This document shows positions 18,129 to 26,211 of a DNA stretch of 64,000 nucleotides, one piece after another. The notes beneath the pieces were generated by a model, which had not been told where the DNA came from, searched no databases, and was given only the letters and a program-made list of their open reading frames with translations. Both the position numbers and the translations under genes were made by a program. Where the stretch lies: positions 78,589 to 142,588 of the forward strand of contig JAUVVY010000006.1 of assembly GCA_030604405.1 (NCBI GenBank), given 5' to 3'. The DNA is from a bacterium (GTDB lineage Bacteria; Armatimonadota; Zipacnadia; Zipacnadales; UBA11051). Each line of letters begins with the position of its first letter. Within the stretch, counting starts at the first letter, position 1.

Positions 18129-19163
18129 GTGTACTTCCCGGTAGCTGAAGCAACAATCGCACTCTGGTATTTAATCGGCATTGGTTTTGCGATAGGCGTA
18201 TGCGGCGGCTTTATGGGCATGGGGGGCGGCTGGATTCTGGTACCGGCGCTGATGGCACTGGGCGTCCGCGAAAATATCGCGATCGGTACCTCCCTGGCCC
18301 AGATGCTCGGTCATGCGATAGTCTCCACCTCCCGGCACTGGCAGTTCGGCAATGTGTCTATCAAGATCGCTCTGGTCATGATTCCAGGCACCGCGATCGG
18401 CATAGAGATCGGGGCAAGAATATTGGAGGCGCTGAAAGCACTCGGCGAGGCCCACGTAGAACACACCATCGGCGGGCTGTACGTAGTCCTGCTGTTGTCA
18501 CTGGCGATATTCGTGTATAGAGACGTCAGGAGGGCCTGGCGCAGAGCCGCCAAAGCCAACGCTGCCGAGCCCCGCGATGGCGGCACGGCAGCAGACGAAG
18601 AAAAGACCAGCCGGCTGGCTTTGTGGGCGCAAAGCCTCAAGCTCTGTCCGTGCATAAGCTGTTCGATTGCGCAGATTCAATCAATATCGGTGTGGGTAAT
18701 CTTCTTTTCGGCCATCGCCGCAGGGGTCCTTACGGGGTTGCTTGGCGTCGGCGGCGGGCTGGTACGCCTGCCAATGCTGATATATCTTATCGGCTGCCCG
18801 ACGACTGTAGCGGTCGGCACCGATCTTCTGGAAGTCATCATCTCCGGCAGCTACGGCACCTTCACCCACGCTCTCAAGGGCAACGTTGACCTGCTGATGG
18901 CCTTCTACATCTTTGTCGGCGCGGCGGGCGGTGCCCAGGTCGGTGCTTTCGCAACGCGCTATGTCAACGGCACGCAGATACGGGGAATCTTCGCCTTCGT
19001 CGCGCTCATAGCAGGCCTGTCGGTAATCGCTAACAGTTTCCTGAAGATGCAGACACTGGCGCTTGTTCTGATCGTGGGCGTTACGGCGCTCATGGCGCTG
19101 TTCATCATCGCCCTGCTGGTCATCGGCATCAAGCAAGAGGCGGCCGACACCCCGGGAGCCTAG
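18129..19163 (+). CDS. TauE/SafE family anion permease
   Basis: 344 residues starting at a GTG that immediately follows the preceding stop. Two homologous halves are visible, each with a glycine-rich loop: GGFMGMGGGWILVPAL in the first and GLLGVGGGLVRLPMLI in the second, the hallmark of TauE/SafE permeases, with about eight membrane helices and a charged cytosolic linker (residues ~135-175). The family exports or imports sulfite, sulfoacetate and other organosulfur anions. Sulfate release from sulfated glycans would fit the lyase-rich locus, but no sulfatase gene is present here, so substrate is open. It overlaps the convergent ecfT stop by 4 bp. Confidence 0.88.
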   Translation: MYFPVAEATIALWYLIGIGFAIGVCGGFMGMGGGWILVPALMALGVRENIAIGTSLAQMLGHAIVSTSRHWQFGNVSIKIALVMIPGTAIGIEIGARILEALKALGEAHVEHTIGGLYVVLLLSLAIFVYRDVRRAWRRAAKANAAEPRDGGTAADEEKTSRLALWAQSLKLCPCISCSIAQIQSISVWVIFFSAIAAGVLTGLLGVGGGLVRLPMLIYLIGCPTTVAVGTDLLEVIISGSYGTFTHALKGNVDLLMAFYIFVGAAGGAQVGAFATRYVNGTQIRGIFAFVALIAGLSVIANSFLKMQTLALVLIVGVTALMALFIIALLVIGIKQEAADTPGA

Positions 19164-19960
19164 ATCCTGGGCAGAAGCTCGCCGAAACCCTCCACTCGCA
19201 GCCATACGCTGGCCGCCGCCAGGCCGAGGACAAGCAGAAATGCCACGGCGTCGGCGCGGGTTACGGGAAACTCCCGTAGTTCGACGCGTTTTGCCCCTGC
19301 CATCAGCCCACGCGCCTCCAACGCCCGCGACAAATTGTCCGCCTGCCGCAAGGCATAGCCGAACACCGGCGCGGCCAAGCTCAGATACCGCCGCAGCCGC
19401 GTCAGCAGCCCTCCGCTGTCGAGGTCCAGGCCACGCGCGCGCTGGGCATCCTTGACCGTCTGCACCGTCGCCAGGAAGCTGGGAAGCAGCCGAAATGAAA
19501 GCGACAAAGCCACCGAAAGTGTGGCTGGCAGGCCGAGCTTGCGCAGGGCAAAGGTGAAGTCCTCCGGCCGCGTGGTGGTGATGAAGGTCAGCCCGAACAG
19601 CAGCAAAGACGCTATCCTGCAGCCCATCGCCAGCCCGTAGAGTACCGACTCCCTCGAAATCGTCACGGCACCCAGTTCCAGCAGCACGTGCGGCTCCTGC
19701 AAGTCCGCCAAGAACAGCGACCACATCAGTGTGCTCATCACGAACAATATCACCAGGAACCAGCCCAGACGGCGCAAGTTCGGGGCCCCGCGCGCCACTA
19801 ACAGCAGCAGCACGCTCAGCGCCAATACAACAGCCATCCACGCCGGGTGATTGAAAGCCAGAGCCGGCACGAATAGTATCCCCAGCCCCAGTACCTTGAC
19901 GACCGGGTGCAAGCGGTGCAGTGCGGTACTGGCTGCTATGAAAAGAAACTCTGTCTGCAT
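19160..19960 (-). CDS. ecfT: ECF transporter transmembrane component EcfT (CbiQ family)
   Basis: 266 residues from ATG 19960, which has GAGGG 7 nt upstream; a TTG two codons earlier is also in frame. About five membrane helices flank the long cytosolic coupling region, where the two Ala-Arg-Gly signatures are seen as AQRARGLDLD and ALEARGLMAG. These helices dock on the two ATPases and move the S component. It lies 60 bp downstream of the fused S-A-A' gene on the same strand, completing an ECF importer. Confidence 0.92.
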   Translation of the reverse strand: MQTEFLFIAASTALHRLHPVVKVLGLGILFVPALAFNHPAWMAVVLALSVLLLLVARGAPNLRRLGWFLVILFVMSTLMWSLFLADLQEPHVLLELGAVTISRESVLYGLAMGCRIASLLLFGLTFITTTRPEDFTFALRKLGLPATLSVALSLSFRLLPSFLATVQTVKDAQRARGLDLDSGGLLTRLRRYLSLAAPVFGYALRQADNLSRALEARGLMAGAKRVELREFPVTRADAVAFLLVLGLAAASVWLRVEGFGELLPRI

Positions 19961-20020
19961 CAGCAATCCCTCACTATACCAATATCACGTGGGCCGACTT
20001 CCAACTCCACAGCATGTCGT

Positions 20021-22594
20021 TCAGCCCAAATGTACGTAGCGCTCAAACTCGTCTGCACTCAGCAGCGGCACACCGAACAGCTCCTGCGAAATCGCCACAA
20101 GCGGGGACAGACACTGGCCGGCGGCCGCGAACGTTTCGTGGTCAGCTACTACCTCGCGCGTCGGCCCGTCGGCGAGTACGTGGCCCCCCCGCAGCAGCAC
20201 CAGGCGTTCGGCATAGCGCAAGGCCATCTCGGTGTGGTGAGTGACCACTATGACCGTTCGGCCCTGCCCCTGCAGCCGCTTTAGCAGTTGCATCATCGCC
20301 TCCTGCTGCGGCACATCGAGGCCGGTAGTCGGCTCATCGAAAACAATGATGCTGGGCTCGCACGCCAGGACGGCCGCCAGAGCCACGCGCTGGCGCTCGC
20401 CTCGGGTCAGCGAGAAGGGGTCGCTGTCTTCATAGCCCGTAAGCTCCGTGATGGCCAGTGCTTCGGTGACCAGCTCCCTGACGCGTGCAGTCGTCCGTCC
20501 CAGATTGCGCGGCCCGAAAGCGACCTCGTCAAAGACCGTGTCGGCGAATATCTGACTGTCGGGGTTCTGGTAGAGGTATCCGATCTGCGCGGCCAGCTCA
20601 CTCGCCCGCATTTCGCTCACGTCCCGGCCGTTGACCGCGACTGTCCCGCTGTCGGGTGCAAGCAGCCCCGTGACCAGCTTGCATAAGGTGGTCTTGCCCG
20701 AGCCGTTCGGCCCCAAGATCCCCACGAATTCGCCCTGGCAGACATCCACCGACACCTCATCAAGCGCAGGCAGGCCGCCATAACTGTACGAGACGTTTTG
20801 CAGTGTTGCGGCCGGGGCTCGGGCGCTTTGCGTTTGCTCACTGCCCTGCGCGGAAACAAAAGCCTTCTCGTCAAGACGGGCACTACGTTCGCGCAGCATC
20901 TCAACAGCCTGCTCGACATTTTGGGTCACCTGCGCAAGACCGACAGCCGCGGCCAGTTCCGCCAGCGGGTCAGGCCGCAGCCCCAGCGCTGCGGAGGCTT
21001 GTATGTCCTGTAGCAGGCTTGCAGGCGCACCCTCATAAGCAAGCACGCCTGCCTGCAGCACCAGCAAGCCGTCGGCGTCGGCAGCTTCAGCCGACTCATT
21101 CGTAGCGACCACAACGGTCCGACCATCATCGGCCAGTTGGCCCACTGCATCCATGACCTCCGCCCTGCCCGCAGGGTCCAAGTCGGTGGTCGGTTCATCG
21201 AGCACAACCACAGGCGGCTCAGCAGCCATCACCGCGGCCAGTGCCAGGCGTTGCTTTTCGCCGCCGGAAAGCGTACTCGGGTCGCGACCGACCAGATGCC
21301 GCAACCCCAGCACATCAATCCAGTAATCAACCCGCTCCCGCATCAGCTCCCTGGGCACACCGCGATTCTCCAGGCCGAAGGCCACCTCCAGCTCCACATC
21401 GCTGCAGAAAAGTTGTGTCTCGAAATCCTGAAACACCAGCCCTACTACGCGCGAAAGCTCGTCAACGGACCACTGGCTGGTATCCAGCCCGCCGACCTGC
21501 ACACTGCCCGAAAAATCGCCTGACTGCATTTGTGGGATGACCCCGTTGAGACACAAACAGAGCGTGGATTTACCTGCGCTGGTTCTGCCCATCAGGAAGC
21601 GCATCTGCCCGGCGGACTGAGTGAAAGTTATGCCCCGTAGGGCCGCTTCTCCGCCGTCGGGGTAGGCGAAGCTGACGTTCTCTACCACGAGGCCGCCCGT
21701 GCTTGCCTCGTCGGTGGTCTGCTCAGCCTCGGCAGCCGCAGGTCGCCGTCCGAGGCCCACCTTCGCCATCAGAAAGCTGCCAACAAGTATGGCCAGGCTG
21801 CACCACAACCCTAACTGGAGCAGTGACATCTCAGCGGGGATCAACAGGGACACGGGCAATGCCTTGCCGTCTTCGCCGATAACCGGCTGCATATCCAGAA
21901 TCCCAAGCTTCATCGCCCAATCTGCAATGTGTCCGCGCATATCCAGAGCGGCAGATACTCCGATGGTGCAGGCGACGAAGATCAGCAAGCCGGCAATCGG
22001 CGTCAGGCGCGTGCCGCGAATGTCGTCTTCCCGCATCACTTGGCTGAAGGTCAGATTCCAGCGTCTTGCGCGCGGATACATCAGAATCAGCAGCGGTATC
22101 CCAAGCACGATCCCGACCACCGTATTGTTGATGGTGATAATGCTCGTCAGGATCACGTATGGGACCAGGCCGAGTAGTTCAACACCGCTTCCAATGACGA
22201 CCGCACAAGCGGCGCTTCCCATGAATATTGCCAGCACCAGCAGGGGCACTTCTTTCCAGGAGCCGCTGGGCGGCCTGAAGCCCTTCAACATCACCCATAC
22301 GCGGTACGGCACATAGGCGAACAGGAAGTTGCCGATCATCCCGAAGAAGCTTCCGGGCCCGATAGTGCCGAAAAAGTCAGCGATGAGATTCCCTATTGCA
22401 CAGCCCCATGCTGCCGCCGGCCCAAACAAAAGCCCGCACACAATCGGCACGGCATTGCCCGGGCGCAGCTCGGTGAAGCCGGGGACTATCGGGATTATCT
22501 TGAACGGTATCAGGATAGCTGCATAGATCGCGGCCGACAGCGCGACCAGCACGACCATCCTGGTGTTGCGCCACATCACAAAAACGTCCCGCAT
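20021..22594 (-). CDS. ECF importer fusion: S-like membrane domain plus two ATP-binding domains
   Basis: 857 residues, ATG with GGGGAG upstream. Residues ~1-285 contain about eight hydrophobic helices, the first six resembling an ECF substrate-binding S component (FTELRPGNAVPIVCGLLFGP). Residues ~300-530 are the first ABC ATPase: Walker A GRTSAGKST, signature LSGGEKQ, Walker B VVVLDEPTTDLD. Residues ~595-820 are the second: Walker A GPNGSGKTT, signature degraded to LTRGERQ, Walker B IIVFDEPTTGLD, His switch VVTHH. The first domain ends its switch as VATNES, without the His, so the two ATP sites are probably unequal. S, A and A' are normally separate proteins. The vitamin or micronutrient substrate cannot be told; no riboswitch was recognised upstream. 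Confidence 0.88.
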   Translation of the reverse strand: MRDVFVMWRNTRMVVLVALSAAIYAAILIPFKIIPIVPGFTELRPGNAVPIVCGLLFGPAAAWGCAIGNLIADFFGTIGPGSFFGMIGNFLFAYVPYRVWVMLKGFRPPSGSWKEVPLLVLAIFMGSAACAVVIGSGVELLGLVPYVILTSIITINNTVVGIVLGIPLLILMYPRARRWNLTFSQVMREDDIRGTRLTPIAGLLIFVACTIGVSAALDMRGHIADWAMKLGILDMQPVIGEDGKALPVSLLIPAEMSLLQLGLWCSLAILVGSFLMAKVGLGRRPAAAEAEQTTDEASTGGLVVENVSFAYPDGGEAALRGITFTQSAGQMRFLMGRTSAGKSTLCLCLNGVIPQMQSGDFSGSVQVGGLDTSQWSVDELSRVVGLVFQDFETQLFCSDVELEVAFGLENRGVPRELMRERVDYWIDVLGLRHLVGRDPSTLSGGEKQRLALAAVMAAEPPVVVLDEPTTDLDPAGRAEVMDAVGQLADDGRTVVVATNESAEAADADGLLVLQAGVLAYEGAPASLLQDIQASAALGLRPDPLAELAAAVGLAQVTQNVEQAVEMLRERSARLDEKAFVSAQGSEQTQSARAPAATLQNVSYSYGGLPALDEVSVDVCQGEFVGILGPNGSGKTTLCKLVTGLLAPDSGTVAVNGRDVSEMRASELAAQIGYLYQNPDSQIFADTVFDEVAFGPRNLGRTTARVRELVTEALAITELTGYEDSDPFSLTRGERQRVALAAVLACEPSIIVFDEPTTGLDVPQQEAMMQLLKRLQGQGRTVIVVTHHTEMALRYAERLVLLRGGHVLADGPTREVVADHETFAAAGQCLSPLVAISQELFGVPLLSADEFERYVHLG

Positions 22595-22938
22595 TGGCTG
22601 TACTCCCCTGCCGTGATGACATTCGTTTAGCTTACGGAGGAACTATTCCCTAGTGCCCTGCGATTTCCCTGTCTGTCGCTGCCGAGAAAAGGAGGACAGG
22701 GCCCTTTTTGCTCACAGAGATGGGGCCGTCTCCTCGCTCTGATAGAAAAAGCTCTGTCCCCTTTTGCTTGACCGCCAAAGAGTGTTATAATTCGGCAAGA
22801 CCAATGCTTGGTGATTGGCACCTCAAGATTAGTCAATCCTTATTCGTGCCCGGTTCCGACATCTGATGCGGGCGCCGGGCTTTCTACCGCGTTTAGCCTA
22901 CTCGAGGTAACCTGTCTGCTGTCTGGAGTGGAGGCAAC
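22595..22938. other. 344-bp divergent intergenic region
   Basis: No gene is seen. It holds the hairpin element 22687-22765 and, for the downstream GHMP kinase, a TATAAT at 22786-22791 with only a poor -35 box (TTTGCT, 17-bp spacing). Confidence 0.5.
22687..22765. repeat. Inverted-repeat element of the GGGGACAG family, paired arms
   Basis: AAAAGGAGGACAGGGCCC plus T-run (22687-22709) and AGAAAAAGCTCTGTCCCCTT plus TT (22744-22765) are imperfect inverted copies bounding ~35 bp. Layout and arm sequence match the elements at 29294 and 31355. Confidence 0.7.
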
Positions 22939-23946
22939 ATGATAATTGAGGCCACAGCGCCCTCGCGCATAGACCTTGCAGGAGGCACCCTCGATATTTT
23001 CCCGTTGTATCTGTTCGAGGAAGGCGGTCTGACCGTCAACCTGGCCATATCTGTCCACAGCCACGTGCGTCTGCATACCCGTGAGGATCAGCGGCTCTGC
23101 ATTACTTCGCACTGCACCGGCACCTCCGTGGAGGCGGCAAACGTGGAGGAACTGCCGCTGTATGGAGACCTCGACCTGCTGGTGCGCGTTGTCAAGTTCT
23201 ACAGGCCGCAGTGCGGGCTTGACGTTTATACCCGCAATGACGCTCCCCAGGGCTCCGGCCTGGGCGCCTCCTCATCGCTCTTGATCGCCCTCAGTGGTGC
23301 CCTCCGTTCCCTCAACGGTTCTGACACATCGGACATGGACTTCGCCCGCTACGGTGCGGACCTGGAAGCCCAGACCATCCGCATCCTCACCGGCAAGCAG
23401 GACTACTACTCGGCTATCTTCGGCGGTCTCAACGCCCTCTGGTTCGATGTGGGCGGCGATCGGGTTGAAAGCCTCTCACACAATGATGAGCTACTTGACG
23501 AACTGGAGCAGCGCTTGCTTCTGTTTTTCACCGGCGAGGCGCGCTTTTCCGCTGTCACCAACTGGGACATGCTTAAAATGTACATAGACCAAGACGCGAC
23601 GGCTCTACAAAGCATGAAGGCCATCAAGCGCACGGCGTTGGCAATGCGGGAGGCTTTCATCAATGCTGATCTGGACGCTTTCGCCGATTTGCTCAATGAG
23701 GAGTGGGAGAACCGCAAGCGCTTGGGCGAAGGCGTCACCACCGACCGCATCGAGGAGTTGATGGCCGCGGCGAAGGCGAACGGTGCTTTGGCCTCCCGCG
23801 TCTGTGGTGCCGGCGGAGGTGGCTGCATTAGCGTCTTCTGCAAGTCTGGAGTCCAGCAGTCAGTAATCTCGGCCCTCGAAAAAATAGGCGCTGAACACAT
23901 GCCCTACACCATTGACAGAGAAGGGCTGCGCGTATTGAAGAGCTAG
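22939..23946 (+). CDS. GHMP-family sugar kinase
   Basis: 335 residues; ATG with GGAGG 7 nt upstream. Family motifs are clear: N-terminal APSRIDLAGGTLDIFPLY, the ATP loop PQGSGLGASSSLL near residue 105, and the C-terminal glycine-rich RVCGAGGGGCISVF. The form SGLGASS and the DLAGGTLD start are those of the heptose-7-phosphate / L-fucose kinase branch rather than galactokinase. The protein phosphorylates a sugar in the cytoplasm. It heads the transporter-lyase island on the same strand. Confidence 0.88.
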   Translation: MIIEATAPSRIDLAGGTLDIFPLYLFEEGGLTVNLAISVHSHVRLHTREDQRLCITSHCTGTSVEAANVEELPLYGDLDLLVRVVKFYRPQCGLDVYTRNDAPQGSGLGASSSLLIALSGALRSLNGSDTSDMDFARYGADLEAQTIRILTGKQDYYSAIFGGLNALWFDVGGDRVESLSHNDELLDELEQRLLLFFTGEARFSAVTNWDMLKMYIDQDATALQSMKAIKRTALAMREAFINADLDAFADLLNEEWENRKRLGEGVTTDRIEELMAAAKANGALASRVCGAGGGGCISVFCKSGVQQSVISALEKIGAEHMPYTIDREGLRVLKS

Positions 23947-24064
23947 TCTCGGCGATGTGGTCGCTGACGTGGTCGTGCTTACAGGGACTGGCCCAAGCTC
24001 TGACGAACTACTCACCGCCTGTGCCGTTTCATCCCCCTATTAGATGAGGCCAGGAGGGTTGAGT

Positions 24065-26011
24065 TTGACGTTTCGCGCTGTCATTATTGCAATACTCTTG
24101 TCCATCATCGCAGTTGCCTGGATGCACCAGGCCAGTTTGATCCAAGCGCCGGGCCTCTTCTGGGCACCGATTTATCTTCTCTCCGTACCACCAGTGCCTG
24201 CCGTTTTCTGCCTGATATTCCTCGTCGCACTGGTGCCGCTGACCATGAAGCTCTTCGGCAAGGCCCTGAGCAAGCGCGAGATGATCTTCATCTACATGGT
24301 CCTGGTCATCGCCATTCCGACGGTAAGTTGGGGCGTGATCGAATGTATGCTCCCGGCGGCCTCCACTGCGCTGTATTTCGCGACCCCGGACAATAACTTC
24401 GCGATGCTGACCGAGGCCATGCCACGGTGGTTTTACCCACATGATGCAGAAGTCGTCCGCACTATGTACGAGGGCAGCAGTGACGGCTCTGTACCCTGGA
24501 GCGCGTGGATCTATCCGCTCGCGATGTGGACGATTTTCATGACGATACTGTTCTTTACCACTTTGTGCGCATTGACGATGCTACGTAAGCAGTGGGTGGA
24601 GAACGAACGGCTGTGTTTCCCGCTGCTTTTCGTCCCCATGAGCATAGTGGAAAAGGAGGCCCCGGGCAGTCGAGCACCGTTCTTCCGCAACCCGCTGGTA
24701 TGGATTGCCATCGGCCTTGTGTTCTTGCATCACTGTCTCAACATCGCCCACGAGTACAACCCCGCGGTCATGGCTCTGACCAATCGCTATCACCTGGGCG
24801 CTCTTTTCACCGAATACCCGTGGACGGTGTATAGCCACCTGGCTATTTTCAATAACCCGCAGGTCATCGGGCTGGCATACTTCGTGCCACTTGACATCCT
24901 GTTTTCAGGCTGGTTCTTCCACCTCAGTCAGTCAACCCTGCGACTGCTGTCTGAGATATTTGGCATCTCCGCTGCTTGGGGCTTTCCGCACACGCATGCG
25001 CAGTCGGCGGGCGCCTACACGGGCATGTTCTTGATTCTGCTGTGGGTAGGCCGCCACGAGATCGCGACAATCTGGCGCAAAGCTCTCGGAGGGAACACAA
25101 GCATTGACGACTCTGCTGAGCCGATGTCTCACCGCGCAGCCCTTTTGGGCACTATCGGGGGCACGGCTGTCATCGTGATATGGGTCATCGCCATGGGGGT
25201 GTATCCTACCTATGCGGCCGCGTACTTTCTCATGGTCATCGGCTTTGCCGTGGTCTCTGCCCGCATCCGTGCGGAGGCCGGTATTCCCACAATGTGGGGC
25301 TATTTCGGGGGCCACGCCAGGATCCTGAAATACTTCGTTGGCTCCAGAGGCCTGATAGGGCAAGGCGATCTGCGCAACATCTCAGTATTGACCACCTTCG
25401 AATGGCTCAGCGAGGGCTATTTCGCCGGCCAGATGGGATACCAGATCGAGAACCAACGTCTGGCCGAGGAGGTCAAGCTCCATCCCCGCATCATGCCGCC
25501 GGTCATGATGATTACGTTCGTGCTGGGCTGCATCTTTGCTTACTACCTGATTCTGGGCACCCTATACAAGTACGGGTCCACGACCATCGCCGGCGGCACC
25601 AGAATGGGTGGGCCTGCTATCAGCATTCCTTACGGTCATTGGCAACAGACCTCGATGATGCTCGAATCTGAAGTCCTCCCAGATCCGAATCAAGCAATTG
25701 CGGTAGTCGCCGGCACGGCATTCACTATCCTCCTGGTGCTGGCGCGCTGGCGCTGGCTGCGCATTCCGCTGCACCCCATCGGCTATGTCACCTGCACGGG
25801 CTACGGCTACGGCCTGTGGGGGCCGTTCTTCGTGACGTGGGTGGTGAAGGCGATAGTCCACCGTCTCGGCGGCGTGCGCCTTTACCGCCAGCTCATGCCG
25901 TTCTTCCTGGGCCTCGCCTTCGGTGACCTGCTGGCTGACGGCATATCCTGGATTATAATGTCCCTCTTCGGCCCCGAGATACTGGCCGGCTACATGGTCC
26001 AGTTCGGATAA
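24065..26011 (+). CDS. Polytopic membrane protein, paralogue 1 of 3 (DUF6785/DUF6784-like)
   Basis: 648 residues from TTG 24065, placed 7 nt after AGGAGGG; an in-frame ATG at 24044 lies before this RBS. About 13-14 hydrophobic helices. Shared with the two paralogues are the N-terminal WMHQASLIQAPG and LLSVPPVPA, a soluble loop with WFYPHDAEV and YEGSSDGSVPW, the RIRAEAGIPTMWG block after the middle helices, and the C-terminal end RLYRQLMPFFLGLAFGDLL...GYMVQFG. I associate the pattern with the uncharacterised DUF6785/DUF6784 pair from memory only. The size and the C-terminal glycine-rich helix recall OPT-type transporters. Likely an importer for lyase products; unproven. Confidence 0.75.
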   Translation: MTFRAVIIAILLSIIAVAWMHQASLIQAPGLFWAPIYLLSVPPVPAVFCLIFLVALVPLTMKLFGKALSKREMIFIYMVLVIAIPTVSWGVIECMLPAASTALYFATPDNNFAMLTEAMPRWFYPHDAEVVRTMYEGSSDGSVPWSAWIYPLAMWTIFMTILFFTTLCALTMLRKQWVENERLCFPLLFVPMSIVEKEAPGSRAPFFRNPLVWIAIGLVFLHHCLNIAHEYNPAVMALTNRYHLGALFTEYPWTVYSHLAIFNNPQVIGLAYFVPLDILFSGWFFHLSQSTLRLLSEIFGISAAWGFPHTHAQSAGAYTGMFLILLWVGRHEIATIWRKALGGNTSIDDSAEPMSHRAALLGTIGGTAVIVIWVIAMGVYPTYAAAYFLMVIGFAVVSARIRAEAGIPTMWGYFGGHARILKYFVGSRGLIGQGDLRNISVLTTFEWLSEGYFAGQMGYQIENQRLAEEVKLHPRIMPPVMMITFVLGCIFAYYLILGTLYKYGSTTIAGGTRMGGPAISIPYGHWQQTSMMLESEVLPDPNQAIAVVAGTAFTILLVLARWRWLRIPLHPIGYVTCTGYGYGLWGPFFVTWVVKAIVHRLGGVRLYRQLMPFFLGLAFGDLLADGISWIIMSLFGPEILAGYMVQFG

Positions 26012-26211
26012 CACCCGACTCTCGACGCTTTAGAGCACGCGTAAGGCGCCCTGCCCTTACCGGCAGCGAGCACACGTTGATTTCTTCAAGAATGAGACTA
26101 TCGCAACACATCTTGACAGATTTCTCCCCCCCCTCAAGGAAGGCAGCGCGTTGATTATGGCGAAATGTCGAGACGCGTGGGACAAGCAAATATGAATACG
26201 GTGGAATCACG

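Noticed and set aside
18681-19841. 386-codon antisense frame across tauE and ecfT
   Set aside because: Crosses two well-supported genes, has Asp/Gly/Arg-rich composition and no motif.
22595-22640. Riboswitch in front of the ECF fusion gene
   Set aside because: I checked for TPP, cobalamin, FMN and preQ1 hallmark segments and found none in the short leader.
26125-26150. TTGACA before the 26.2-kb lyase as a promoter
   Set aside because: No acceptable -10 box at 15-19 bp; the following sequence is a C-tract.
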